A stretch of DNA of 42,388 nucleotides from Clostridiales bacterium 38_11. GTDB taxonomy: Bacteria > Bacillota > Clostridia > Tissierellales > Dethiosulfatibacteraceae. The stretch lies in contig LGGM01000001.1 in NCBI GenBank assembly GCA_001509345.1, positions 1-42,388 on the forward strand, written 5' to 3'. Positions 9,300 through 18,151 of this stretch are shown here, in pieces (the first letter of the stretch is position 1; every line of letters begins with the position of its first letter). A program made the translations under genes and the position numbers. Below the pieces are notes generated by a model, which searched no databases, was not told where the DNA came from, and saw nothing but the letters and a program-made list of their open reading frames with translations.

Positions 9300-10301
9300 A
9301 TGGCTTTGTTGATTTTAAGAAAAGATGAATTGGAAGTGCTTTCGTTGATTAATGGAAATCAAATAAATTCTTTTTCTGTTTTGAATGGAATGGACGGGTT
9401 TGACAGGGAAAGCTTTATAGAAAAAAGAGAAACACACAAGGAAGTGATAGAATCATTCGTGAATGATGGTGCCATTTGGAAGGATAAGGCTGGACGACCC
9501 TATTTGATCAGAGAGCTTCAGGGTGTATTTAACATTATCAATAGTCCGGAAAAGACAATAAGAATTAAGGCCGCTTCCAAAAAGGATTTGGTGGCTTATT
9601 ACACCTATGTTGGTGATATGGGTGTCATTTTCTCCATTGGAAAGAATGAGGAATTCTATACTGTAGCTTATACTTTCAACCGACAGCTTCTATCTACCTG
9701 GTTTTATGACGAATTTATAGGAGATTTAGGGGTAGACAATAAAAGTGAAAGTGATATCAATACCAATTGGGAGCTTAGCGGAGATGAATTTGACCTGCTG
9801 ACGGTGATGATTATATTCAAAAATCACCTTAAACAAATGGATGGTGGGAGACAGTTGACTCTGGAATCGATGGGAGATTCGGATGTATTGTCTTACATCA
9901 ATGAAAATAATTATTTCAATCTAAACGCGGAGCATATGCAGAAAATACTGGATAAGGATAATCTGGAATTGATGTTGCAAAGTCTGTCAGATAAAGGTAT
10001 TTTGAAGATGAACGATCAAGTCATCGATATCCATGAGGTTTTGCACAAAGGTTTTGAAAAGGTTAATTTACGAGATATTGTAGAGATTAGTGAGATGACA
10101 CCATTTATGCGTGGTAAAAATCTGTATATTACCAATCTCGGGTATATGATATTTGAACCAGTGATGGTTAACCCCATGAAATGGAGGATTAGTATTTTGG
10201 GTTTGAAAGTTTATCCCTTCAAGCTTCTTGGGGAATTGATGGAATTCGGTCCTGTACAGGCCAGTGAATTGTTGAAGAAGCAATTTAAAGAAAAACTCTA
10301 A
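9300..10301 (+). CDS. Conserved-looking cytosolic protein of unknown function (possible winged-helix/EspG-like fold), co-transcribed with the membrane protein
   Basis: 333 aa, no signal/TM, 11-bp gap from upstream gene, SD gggaggt; no confident family recognised. Confidence 0.7.
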   Translation: MALLILRKDELEVLSLINGNQINSFSVLNGMDGFDRESFIEKRETHKEVIESFVNDGAIWKDKAGRPYLIRELQGVFNIINSPEKTIRIKAASKKDLVAYYTYVGDMGVIFSIGKNEEFYTVAYTFNRQLLSTWFYDEFIGDLGVDNKSESDINTNWELSGDEFDLLTVMIIFKNHLKQMDGGRQLTLESMGDSDVLSYINENNYFNLNAEHMQKILDKDNLELMLQSLSDKGILKMNDQVIDIHEVLHKGFEKVNLRDIVEISEMTPFMRGKNLYITNLGYMIFEPVMVNPMKWRISILGLKVYPFKLLGELMEFGPVQASELLKKQFKEKL

Positions 10302-10309
10302 ACAGAATC

Positions 10310-10342
10310 TGAAATCCCTGGCACTTCACCTGTCGGGGATTT
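10310..10342 (+). terminator. Rho-independent terminator
   Basis: aatccctggcacttcacctgtcggggattttt hairpin plus T-run. Confidence 0.6.
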
Positions 10343-10407
10343 TTATATTTTATTGATATAATAGCTTTAAAACTGATATAATGGTTCTAGTTTTTAAATC
10401 AGTTTAA

Positions 10408-10626
10408 ATGATAATGGAAGAGGAAGGCAGGCTTATTCTGGTGCCTTCCATTCATTCTTTGTCAAGGCTTTACATCGAGCCGACTTCAACCTGCAATCTC
10501 AACTGTGTTACCTGCATTAGAAACAACTGGCATGAAGGCAGTTCCAATGAAAAAGACTGCCTAAAAAATGAGTTTCCAGCTTGTGGGGGTTGCTTATGGG
10601 CTCAAGGTGTTATTCAGTGTCCTTGA
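10408..10626 (+). pseudogene. Internally deleted radical SAM/SPASM protein (tungsten-AOR cofactor maturase-like): N-terminal CxxxCxxC joined in frame to C-terminal SPASM tail
   Basis: LYIEPTSTCNLNCVTCIRNNWHEG fused to SNEKDCLKNEFPACGGCLWAQGVIQCP in a 72-aa ORF; parent family is about 300+ aa. Confidence 0.7.
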
Positions 10627-10748
10627 TCAAGCTGAAAACCAGCGTAAAATTCTCGTTATTTTTTCAATAATCTTGCTTCATTTAACACTATACATGATAT
10701 AATTAAATATGCGAGCTAATCGTGTAAAATTATGAAGGAGGTTTTTTG

Positions 10749-12446
10749 ATGAAAAGCAGAAGATTTATTGTTTTAATTGTTACAGTTGTTTTACTGACAA
10801 GCATGATGATGTTACCGGCATTAGCAGCGACATACGAGGTCCAAAGCGGTGACATGCTCTACAAAATCGCTCAGAAATATGGTGTGACAGTTCAACAGAT
10901 AGTAGATGCAAATGACATTAAAAACCCCGACCTGATTTATCCGGGGGACAAACTGCTGATACCAGATGGTACAATGGAAAAGGAAACTGTGGAGATCACT
11001 ATTCTCCATACCAATGATGTTCACTCAAGAGTATCATTCAGTGAATATGACGGCATGGGGTATGAAAAGCTCTCAACTATTGTCAAAGAGATACGTGCAA
11101 AGAATCCTAACACATTGGTTATGGATGCAGGAGATGCTTTTCACGGGCAGACTATTTCAACCCTCAATAAAGGCGAGAGTATTGTACAGATAATGAATAC
11201 CGTCGGTTATGATCTGATGACTGTTGGAAATCATGATTTCAATTATGGTCAGGACAGATTGCTGGAGTTAGCTGAAATGGCAGATTTTGAAATCATATCA
11301 TCAAGTATTTTGAAGGCGGATTATAGCGCATTTTTACCATCATATGTCATCAAGGAATTTGACGGTGTAAAGGTGGCTGTATTTGCATTGAACACACCGG
11401 ATACAACATTTACCACCCATCCAAACAATGTGGTTGGTCTTCATTTTTTTGATCCTGTCATTGTTGGAAGACTGATGGTAGCGCAGTTAGAAGACAAGGC
11501 GGATATAATCGTGTGTCTTGCACATTTGGGTCTTGGTTCAAGCGGCGATTATTCAAGTGAAAAGGTTGCCATGTATGTGGATGGCATAGATGTTATAGTT
11601 GACGGTCACAGCCATACGCCATTACCGGAAGGCAAACTTGTCAACAATACCTTGATTGTACAAACAGGAGATTACATCAAAAATGTTGGTGTTGTAGAAT
11701 TGAAATTGTCAGATGGAGTCCTTACTAAAACAGCAAAACACATTACTAAAGCTGAAGGTGAGACTATGGAATCTGATCAGGCGATAGTAGATCTGATAGC
11801 TGAGATACAAGCAGATAACACGGTTATTACATCTGAAGTAATTGGAACTACAGCTATTAAGCTTGTTGGAGAAAGAGAACTGGTAAGAACAGGGGAAACC
11901 AATTTAGGGAACCTGATAACAGACGCCATGCTTTATGAAACAGGGGCGCAGATAGCATTTACAAATGGTGGCGGTATCAGATCCTCAATAGAGATTGGTG
12001 ATATAACTGTTGGTGATGTCATTACAGTGCTACCTTTTGGGAACTATGTGGTTACCAAAGAGATGACTGGATCCCAGATTGTAGCCGCATTGGAACTGGG
12101 CATGGATACATATCCAGCTCAAAAAGGATCTTTCCCACACATAGCTGGTATGAAGGTAGTTTTCGATCCAGCTAAAGCCGCAGGAGAAAGAATTGTTTCA
12201 GTCACCGTTGGTGGAGAGGCTATCGTTCTTGACAACAAGTATACTGTTGCTACCAATGATTTTATAGCAGCAGGTGGAGACGGCTATACTATGTTCAAAG
12301 GTGCACCGCTTTTTGGGGAATATCTTGGATTGGATGAAGTATTGATAAACTATATTCATGAATTTGGAGTAGAGGATTCTGAGGTTGAAGGTAGAATCAT
12401 GACAGTGGAAGATGTGTCTTACCTGTATTTTAACCTAGTTGCATAA
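10749..12446 (+). CDS. Secreted LysM domain plus UshA-type 5'-nucleotidase/metallophosphatase
   Basis: Signal peptide; YEVQSGDMLYKIAQKYGVTVQQIVDANDI LysM; ILHTNDVHSR, GDAFHGQ, TVGNHDFNYG, NGGGIRSSIEIGDIT, AAGGDGYTMF. Confidence 0.93.
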   Translation: MKSRRFIVLIVTVVLLTSMMMLPALAATYEVQSGDMLYKIAQKYGVTVQQIVDANDIKNPDLIYPGDKLLIPDGTMEKETVEITILHTNDVHSRVSFSEYDGMGYEKLSTIVKEIRAKNPNTLVMDAGDAFHGQTISTLNKGESIVQIMNTVGYDLMTVGNHDFNYGQDRLLELAEMADFEIISSSILKADYSAFLPSYVIKEFDGVKVAVFALNTPDTTFTTHPNNVVGLHFFDPVIVGRLMVAQLEDKADIIVCLAHLGLGSSGDYSSEKVAMYVDGIDVIVDGHSHTPLPEGKLVNNTLIVQTGDYIKNVGVVELKLSDGVLTKTAKHITKAEGETMESDQAIVDLIAEIQADNTVITSEVIGTTAIKLVGERELVRTGETNLGNLITDAMLYETGAQIAFTNGGGIRSSIEIGDITVGDVITVLPFGNYVVTKEMTGSQIVAALELGMDTYPAQKGSFPHIAGMKVVFDPAKAAGERIVSVTVGGEAIVLDNKYTVATNDFIAAGGDGYTMFKGAPLFGEYLGLDEVLINYIHEFGVEDSEVEGRIMTVEDVSYLYFNLVA

Positions 12447-12479
12447 AAGCATCATTCCATAAAAATGGATCTAGAAAGG

Positions 12480-12506
12480 AAGAGATCTCTGGTCTCTTTC
12501 TTTTTC
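12480..12506 (+). terminator. Rho-independent terminator
   Basis: aagagatctctggtctctttctttttc. Confidence 0.6.
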
Positions 12507-12564
12507 ATGGTTGACTTTACTGCAAAATTTGGTTTATTATGTTTCGTAATGGAGGTAGCTTGAT

Positions 12565-13266
12565 ATGAAATATAGCGTAGACAAATATGTATTTGATAAA
12601 AATCCAGGTGTGAGATTTGGGATTATAATAGGCAAAGAGATTGAGAACTCTGAAACAACTGATGAAGACGCAACAATATTGGAAGAGGCTGAACAACTAC
12701 TGCGAAACAGGATAGAACCGGGCAATCTGAAAAACCATAAGGATATAGAAATCTACAGAAATGCCCTGTTATCAGTAGGTATCAATCCCAACAAATTCAT
12801 GAATTCTGTTGAGGCGATGAGTAAAAGGGTCATCAAAGGGGGTTCACTGCCACGAATCAATGCATTGGTTGACAGGTGCAATGCCATTGCATTGACTGAA
12901 GTTATTTCTCTTGGTGGTCATGACCTAAGAGAGATTGATGAGGATCTTGAGGTGCGTATGACCACGGATAAAGATATATTCCTGCCATTTGGAGAAACGG
13001 AGTTTGAGCAGGTGAAAGCGGGAGAGCTTGTTTTTACCAGTGGTCAAAAAATCCAGACAAGACAATGGCTTTGGAGACAAAGTGAGCTTGGCAAGGTTAG
13101 ATTGGATAGCACCGATGTGCTTTTTCAACTGGTAGGTTTTGATGGTGAGCACAGCGAAAAATTCGACAGGGCAATGAGAGCTCTTGCTAATCTGGTTGCA
13201 GATAGATTTGGAGGAAATTGTGAGACATTTGAAGTAAATAGAAACAATCGCAGCATTCAATTTTAA
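12565..13266 (+). CDS. B3/B4 tRNA-binding (PheT editing-like) domain protein
   Basis: Stand-alone B3/4 fold signature: NPGVRFGIIIGKEI, SLPRINALVDRCNAIALTEVISLGGHDL, RQWLWRQSELGKV, FDRAMRALANLV. Confidence 0.85.
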   Translation: MKYSVDKYVFDKNPGVRFGIIIGKEIENSETTDEDATILEEAEQLLRNRIEPGNLKNHKDIEIYRNALLSVGINPNKFMNSVEAMSKRVIKGGSLPRINALVDRCNAIALTEVISLGGHDLREIDEDLEVRMTTDKDIFLPFGETEFEQVKAGELVFTSGQKIQTRQWLWRQSELGKVRLDSTDVLFQLVGFDGEHSEKFDRAMRALANLVADRFGGNCETFEVNRNNRSIQF

Positions 13267-13296
13267 AGGCAGGGAGAGCTATCCCAGCCTTTTTAA
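13264..13296. terminator. Convergent/bidirectional terminator
   Basis: aaaggcagggagagctatcccagccttttt. Confidence 0.55.
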
Positions 13297-13305
13297 AAAT
13301 CACTG

Positions 13306-14193
13306 CTATTGGTTATCTATCAATGGCTCAAAACCAGTACCTTTGCCCCATACAGATGAGACAGGCAATACATCTATGAATGCTTCCTGATCGACTGAGG
13401 AGATGAAATGCTTGATCATGATGGATTCTCGTGGTGTACAAATGGTTGTCAGAACTGTTTTTTCCATTTTGGTGTATCCTCCGGTGATTTTATATTTGGA
13501 TACGCCTCTAATCACGGTATTCAGTATATAATTCTCGATTTCGTCAATCTTTTCAGTAATAATCTCAAGCTTGACTTTCTTGGCGCTGAATCCATAGATG
13601 ACAGACTCCATGCTTTTGACAAAAACAACCAATGTAACGATAGCGTATAAAGCGGTATTGACATTATACTTGATGATAGAAAGCATTATGATAAGAACAT
13701 CAATCATCAACAATAGCTTGCTGATGCCTACAAAAGGGAACAGTCTGTTGTGCAATATTTTGGCTATTGTATCCGTGCCACCTGAAGCGAATCCACTGCT
13801 TACTACCAAACCAAATCCACCACCAGCAATTAATCCATAAAATATAGCTGCCAAAAACATATCATTTAGGTACAGTCTGAAATGAAGACTTTCAAATAAA
13901 ATCAGTATCAATGGGAAAAGAATACTGTAAACAATTATTTTTTTAACTTCTTTTTTGCCGAGAGTCAGAAAAGTTGCAATAAGAACAATCAAAGCGAGAA
14001 CATAGTAATATATTGTATAGGGAATTCCAAGAAATCCACCTAATAATATGCTGATTCCCGTTATTCCACCGGTTATCAGTTCGTTTGGTCTTAATATCGC
14101 GGTGATTGAAAAAGCTATCAGTGCACTTCCTAATATCAGCAAAGCATAGTCAACATAAGATTTCTGCTGAACTGAATCCTTTTTTTTCTTCAT
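13306..14193 (-). CDS. YitT family membrane protein (DUF2179 C-terminus)
   Basis: RPNELITGGITGISILLGGFLGIP, SSGFASGGTDTIAKI, VLTTICTPRESIMIKHFISSVDQEAFI. Confidence 0.92.
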   Translation of the reverse strand: MKKKKDSVQQKSYVDYALLILGSALIAFSITAILRPNELITGGITGISILLGGFLGIPYTIYYYVLALIVLIATFLTLGKKEVKKIIVYSILFPLILILFESLHFRLYLNDMFLAAIFYGLIAGGGFGLVVSSGFASGGTDTIAKILHNRLFPFVGISKLLLMIDVLIIMLSIIKYNVNTALYAIVTLVVFVKSMESVIYGFSAKKVKLEIITEKIDEIENYILNTVIRGVSKYKITGGYTKMEKTVLTTICTPRESIMIKHFISSVDQEAFIDVLPVSSVWGKGTGFEPLIDNQ

Positions 14194-14268
14194 TTTTTTA
14201 CACCTCTTTCTAAATATCAGACCATATTATAGACAAATCACTAGAATATGTCCAGTATTATTTAATTG

Positions 14269-14292
14269 AAGTCCAGATTCAAGTCCAGATTC
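14269..14292 (+). repeat. Two perfect tandem copies of a 12-mer (aagtccagattc)
   Basis: aagtccagattc aagtccagattc, immediately upstream of the GntR promoter. Confidence 0.9.
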
Positions 14293-14295
14293 AAC

Positions 14296-14324
14296 TTGAC
14301 AAGAACTGTACTAATATTTATAAT
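14296..14324 (+). promoter_or_regulatory. Consensus sigma-A promoter (TTGACA-N17-TATAAT) of the GntR/ABC operon
   Basis: Perfect hexamers and 17-bp spacer. Confidence 0.85.
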
Positions 14325-14358
14325 ACAGATATACTGTATGAATACTACTAATACAGTA
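14306..14358 (+). promoter_or_regulatory. Two inverted-repeat operators, probably for the downstream YtrA/GntR repressor
   Basis: CTGTA-N13-TACAG (14306-14328, overlapping the -10) and TACTGTA-N13-TACAGTA (14332-14358). Confidence 0.65.
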
Positions 14359-14374
14359 GAAAGGAGGACGGGTG

Positions 14375-14770
14375 ATGATCAGCTTTGACCAAAACAGTTC
14401 AAAACCGATATATGAACAAATTTATGAGCAATTCGTCAAACTTATAAGCAATAAGGTTCTTAAGACCGATGAACAGTTGCCATCCGTCAGAGATTTGGCA
14501 TCTTCTATCAGGATTAACCCTAATACTATACAAAGGGCCTACAAATTGTTGGAGAGCAAAAACTATATTTATTCTGTACCAGGCAAGGGGAACTTTGTAT
14601 CGAAAGCGGAAGATTTGATTTCTGCCGAGATGAAAAGGGCTGAAAACCAGTTTATTAGAAATATAAAAGATATGAAAATATTAGGTATAACTGATGAAAG
14701 GGTTATAGAATTGACCCAGATGACTTTGAAGGGAGTTGAAAGCGATGCTTCAAGTAAGTTTGCTGAATAA
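14375..14770 (+). CDS. GntR family transcriptional regulator, YtrA subfamily
   Basis: SKPIYEQIYEQFVKLISNKVLKTDEQLPSVRDLASSIRINPNTIQRAYKLLESKNYIYSVPGKGNFV. Confidence 0.95.
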   Translation: MISFDQNSSKPIYEQIYEQFVKLISNKVLKTDEQLPSVRDLASSIRINPNTIQRAYKLLESKNYIYSVPGKGNFVSKAEDLISAEMKRAENQFIRNIKDMKILGITDERVIELTQMTLKGVESDASSKFAE

Positions 14771-15647
14771 AAGCTTTAGAAAATTTCATGTGTTAAAAGA
14801 TATTAATATCAATGCAGAGCCTGGTCAGATATACGGTTTGGTCGGATCGAATGGATGTGGAAAGACAACTCTTCTTAAACATATTATTCAGGTTTATAGA
14901 CAAGACAGTGGGGAGATTCACTATAACAACAATCTGATAACAGAAAAATCAGAAGAGATCAAAGATTTCTATTATGTTCAGGATGATTTGTACTTTCCCC
15001 AAAACAGCACCTTAAAGAGCCTATATGATTTTGAAAAGCTCTTGTATACTGACATGTCTTTGGAGAAATTCGACAAATTGGTCAAATATTTCAAAATTGA
15101 TACCAACAAAAGGCTGAATACCATGTCCAAGGGACAAAAAAGACAAGCAGCTTTTGTTTTGGCCATGTCAGCCAATCCAAAAGTGTTGCTGTTGGATGAG
15201 ATCGTTGACGGTCTGGATGCGGTTATCAGAAGGAAGTTCTGGAATGTATTGATCAAAGAGGTCATAGAGAACAACATAACAGTTATTATTTCATCGCATG
15301 CATTAAAAGAATTAGACAACATATGCGACAAGGTTGGTATTATGCATGAGGGAGCGATAATCAAGGAAGAAGAGATGGAATCTTTGAAGGAGAACCTGAA
15401 AAGAGTTCAATTTGCCATAGAGGGAGAGTATGAGGATATAATAGATGAATCCTTTACGATGCTAAAGTTCATCAAGGTAGGCAGTGTTTATTTCGCTACA
15501 CTAAGAGGGGATGTGGAAGCATTCAGAAAATCCCTTGAGAATCGATACAAGCTATTGATATTTGATGAACTGGCAATCAATCTGGAAGAAATCTTCATTA
15601 CTGAGTTAGGAGGCGCTGGATATGGAATGGAAGAACTCGATTCATAA
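14745..15647 (+). CDS. ABC transporter ATP-binding protein
   Basis: GLVGSNGCGKTTLLKHI Walker A, MSKGQKRQAAF signature, VLLLDEIVDGLD Walker B. Confidence 0.95.
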   Translation: MLQVSLLNKSFRKFHVLKDININAEPGQIYGLVGSNGCGKTTLLKHIIQVYRQDSGEIHYNNNLITEKSEEIKDFYYVQDDLYFPQNSTLKSLYDFEKLLYTDMSLEKFDKLVKYFKIDTNKRLNTMSKGQKRQAAFVLAMSANPKVLLLDEIVDGLDAVIRRKFWNVLIKEVIENNITVIISSHALKELDNICDKVGIMHEGAIIKEEEMESLKENLKRVQFAIEGEYEDIIDESFTMLKFIKVGSVYFATLRGDVEAFRKSLENRYKLLIFDELAINLEEIFITELGGAGYGMEELDS

Positions 15648-17421
15648 GAATACAGGAAGGTTGGTAATCAATGGACTGAAAGAGAAAAGAAGCTGGTTTC
15701 TTGTTTCCTTCCTGATTCTATTCATAACGGTTATTATCATCCCGATTATAACAGGATCCAGAATACAAGATGGTCATATAGTGGTTGGTATGGTTGAAAT
15801 ATTTTTCCTGGTGTTCATCAACAGCATGATTGACTTCAGTTATATGCATGACGGGAGGAAACTTGCCTACAGCATATCCAAACCTATTACAGATCTCCAG
15901 AAAATAAATGTGACCATCATCACCAATGTTGTTTTCACGGCAGTGTTGGTGGCTGTTTTGTTTGTAACGAGCATGTTTATTAAGACCAGCTATATGGATA
16001 TTAATGAGATTTTCATTCTCACAGTGCCTTGGCTGATAACAGGAATTTTAACGGCTGCAATATCCGGAATCTTGACGGGAAATAGCATTGCAGCATCACT
16101 TGCTACCATTATCAATTTTACGCTGCCTTTATCTTTTTTGGCGATCATCAACTATTTCTTTAGAATAATAGAAGACATAGCCATAGGATTCAATTCCAGC
16201 ATACTGTTCAACACCTTTATTGAAAACTACTATAGGATAGACATATTGTACTTTGTCAAGTACATCGAAGATGGTTTTGATTTTACGTACTTCATTGTGC
16301 TGGCTACAGTGCTTGTTATACTATACGGTTTGGTATATGTTTTGGCGAAGAGGCGAAAGCATGAGAGGGCAGGGGAATTGGTTGTGTCAGATGGATACAA
16401 GAGCTTTATTTCCATCATTATAGCATCCTTGGTACCGATTGGATTTTCTAGCATTTTCTATAATGTTGGATTTTCAGGTAGGATTGTTACATTCATCATC
16501 CTGTTTGCACTGGCTTACTATCTGATCAATGCTATATTGGAGAAATCTTTCAGATTGAGCAGATTGGCAATCAAGCTATTCGCAGGGTTTATGATATTCT
16601 TTGCCTTGTTTATTATCATAGCGGATTTTGCTACTAATCAATTTGAGGGCAGATTGCCGGTGGCTTCAGAGATAAGCTCCGTCTATATCGGCTCCAACAC
16701 CTGGATCTATGCGCAGGAAACCGATGAAGGTGAATTTGACAGCAGACAAATCTACAGTGCGACAGAAGAATTTATGAAAAAGGCAGACAATGTGATTCTT
16801 TATGAAGACCAAAAGACTATTCAAGCTATCATTGATGTGCATCGTGAGGTTATCAAGAATCAAGATTACTACTATAATATGAGCTTTGTCATTGCTTATT
16901 ACTACAACGATGGTGAAGTCCTCTACCGATACTACAATTTGCTGGAAAAATCAGATTATGATGGACAGAAGGATACCTTTGTTAAAGAATTGATGAATAC
17001 GGATGATTTCAAATTGAAACGAATGCCATTTGTTTATGATGACCATTATCTGACGGGTTTGGAGAAGCCAACCGTCAGCATTAATTATGAGGGAGAGAAT
17101 TCAAAATTTATCCCTCAAAACACTACTGACGAGCTTGATATCGAAATCTTCAGAGCAAATTTAAAAAAAGACTTTGACCAATATCTGATGGAAAGCGATA
17201 AAAGTCTTAACTTCCTGATTCAGTCACCTAATGATTATTATTTCATGGAGCCATATGGTAGAGATAAAGCAATAATGACAGAACCGTATGTTATGGAGGA
17301 AGCCTATTACGTGGAGCTTAGTTTTAATGAAGAGAGTATGAAATCAAAAAATTATTTCTCTTTGAGGGTTACTAAGGCTTTTCCGGAAACATTCGAGTAC
17401 ATTGCAAGCTTGATGGATTAA
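15622..17421 (+). CDS. ABC-2-type transporter permease
   Basis: Multiple TM segments; overlaps the ATPase gene; large extracytoplasmic C-terminal part. Confidence 0.8.
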   Translation: MEWKNSIHKNTGRLVINGLKEKRSWFLVSFLILFITVIIIPIITGSRIQDGHIVVGMVEIFFLVFINSMIDFSYMHDGRKLAYSISKPITDLQKINVTIITNVVFTAVLVAVLFVTSMFIKTSYMDINEIFILTVPWLITGILTAAISGILTGNSIAASLATIINFTLPLSFLAIINYFFRIIEDIAIGFNSSILFNTFIENYYRIDILYFVKYIEDGFDFTYFIVLATVLVILYGLVYVLAKRRKHERAGELVVSDGYKSFISIIIASLVPIGFSSIFYNVGFSGRIVTFIILFALAYYLINAILEKSFRLSRLAIKLFAGFMIFFALFIIIADFATNQFEGRLPVASEISSVYIGSNTWIYAQETDEGEFDSRQIYSATEEFMKKADNVILYEDQKTIQAIIDVHREVIKNQDYYYNMSFVIAYYYNDGEVLYRYYNLLEKSDYDGQKDTFVKELMNTDDFKLKRMPFVYDDHYLTGLEKPTVSINYEGENSKFIPQNTTDELDIEIFRANLKKDFDQYLMESDKSLNFLIQSPNDYYFMEPYGRDKAIMTEPYVMEEAYYVELSFNEESMKSKNYFSLRVTKAFPETFEYIASLMD

Positions 17422-17439
17422 ACGCAGAAAGCTATACAG

Positions 17440-17470
17440 GATAAGCACCTTCGATTGGAAGGTGCTTATC
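17440..17470. terminator. Bidirectional terminator between ABC permease and bioY
   Basis: gataagcacctt-cgattgg-aaggtgcttatc. Confidence 0.75.
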
Positions 17471-18038
17471 TCTTTATGATGGGAACCATTTTCCGTCCGG
17501 TATAGGCAGCAGCAGTGACTTTGAAAAGGTCTCCCGGTAGGAATATCAACACAGCAGGTTTCAGAAGCCCTTGAAATGTCACTGAGACACCAGAGACCTT
17601 TGTCAATACAAGATAAAGATATGGATATCCGATAACATAGATGACAGCTGTACCCAAAAGACAGGAAAGAAATATCTTTAAAAAGCCTGGTCTTTTGTCA
17701 TTTTCCAAAAGCTTTCCAACTATAAAAGCAGCAGCAACAAATCCCAAGACATAACCGAATGAAGGCGAAAAAATATAGGAAAATCCACCTGCTCCACCTG
17801 CAAATACTGGCAGACCCACAAGACCCATGAGAATGTAAATAATTTGCGATAAGGCCCCATATTTGGAACCGAGAAAAATACCTGACATAACAGTAAATAG
17901 AAGTTGAAAGGTAATAGGTACGGGACCGACAGGGATGACAATATAAGCACCAATAGCTGTCAAAGCTGCAAAAAGACCTGTCAGAATCATGTTTTTTGTT
18001 TTACTTTTCATAGAAACTCCTCTTGTTATCACATCCAT
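17466..18038 (-). CDS. bioY: BioY biotin ECF transporter S component
   Basis: VGPVPITFQLLFTVMSGIFLGSKYGALSQIIYILMGLVGLPVFAGGAGGFSYIFSPSFGYVLGF. Confidence 0.95.
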   Translation of the reverse strand: MDVITRGVSMKSKTKNMILTGLFAALTAIGAYIVIPVGPVPITFQLLFTVMSGIFLGSKYGALSQIIYILMGLVGLPVFAGGAGGFSYIFSPSFGYVLGFVAAAFIVGKLLENDKRPGFLKIFLSCLLGTAVIYVIGYPYLYLVLTKVSGVSVTFQGLLKPAVLIFLPGDLFKVTAAAYTGRKMVPIIKR

Positions 18039-18054
18039 ATAAGTGCTAAAATAG

Positions 18055-18089
18055 ATTGTAAACCAGAACTAAATAATCATGTTTACAAT
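18055..18089. promoter_or_regulatory. BirA operator-like site 1
   Basis: ATTGTAAAC-N17-GTTTACAAT, perfect 9-bp arms, in the bioY/birA divergent region. Confidence 0.8.
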
Positions 18090-18108
18090 ATTATATCAGA
18101 GTGCTTTA

Positions 18109-18141
18109 ATTGTCAACCATCAAAATAATTAAGTTTACAAT
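18109..18141. promoter_or_regulatory. BirA operator-like site 2
   Basis: ATTGTCAAC-N15-GTTTACAAT, one arm mismatch, just upstream of birA. Confidence 0.75.
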
Positions 18142-18151
18142 AGAGGTGTTT

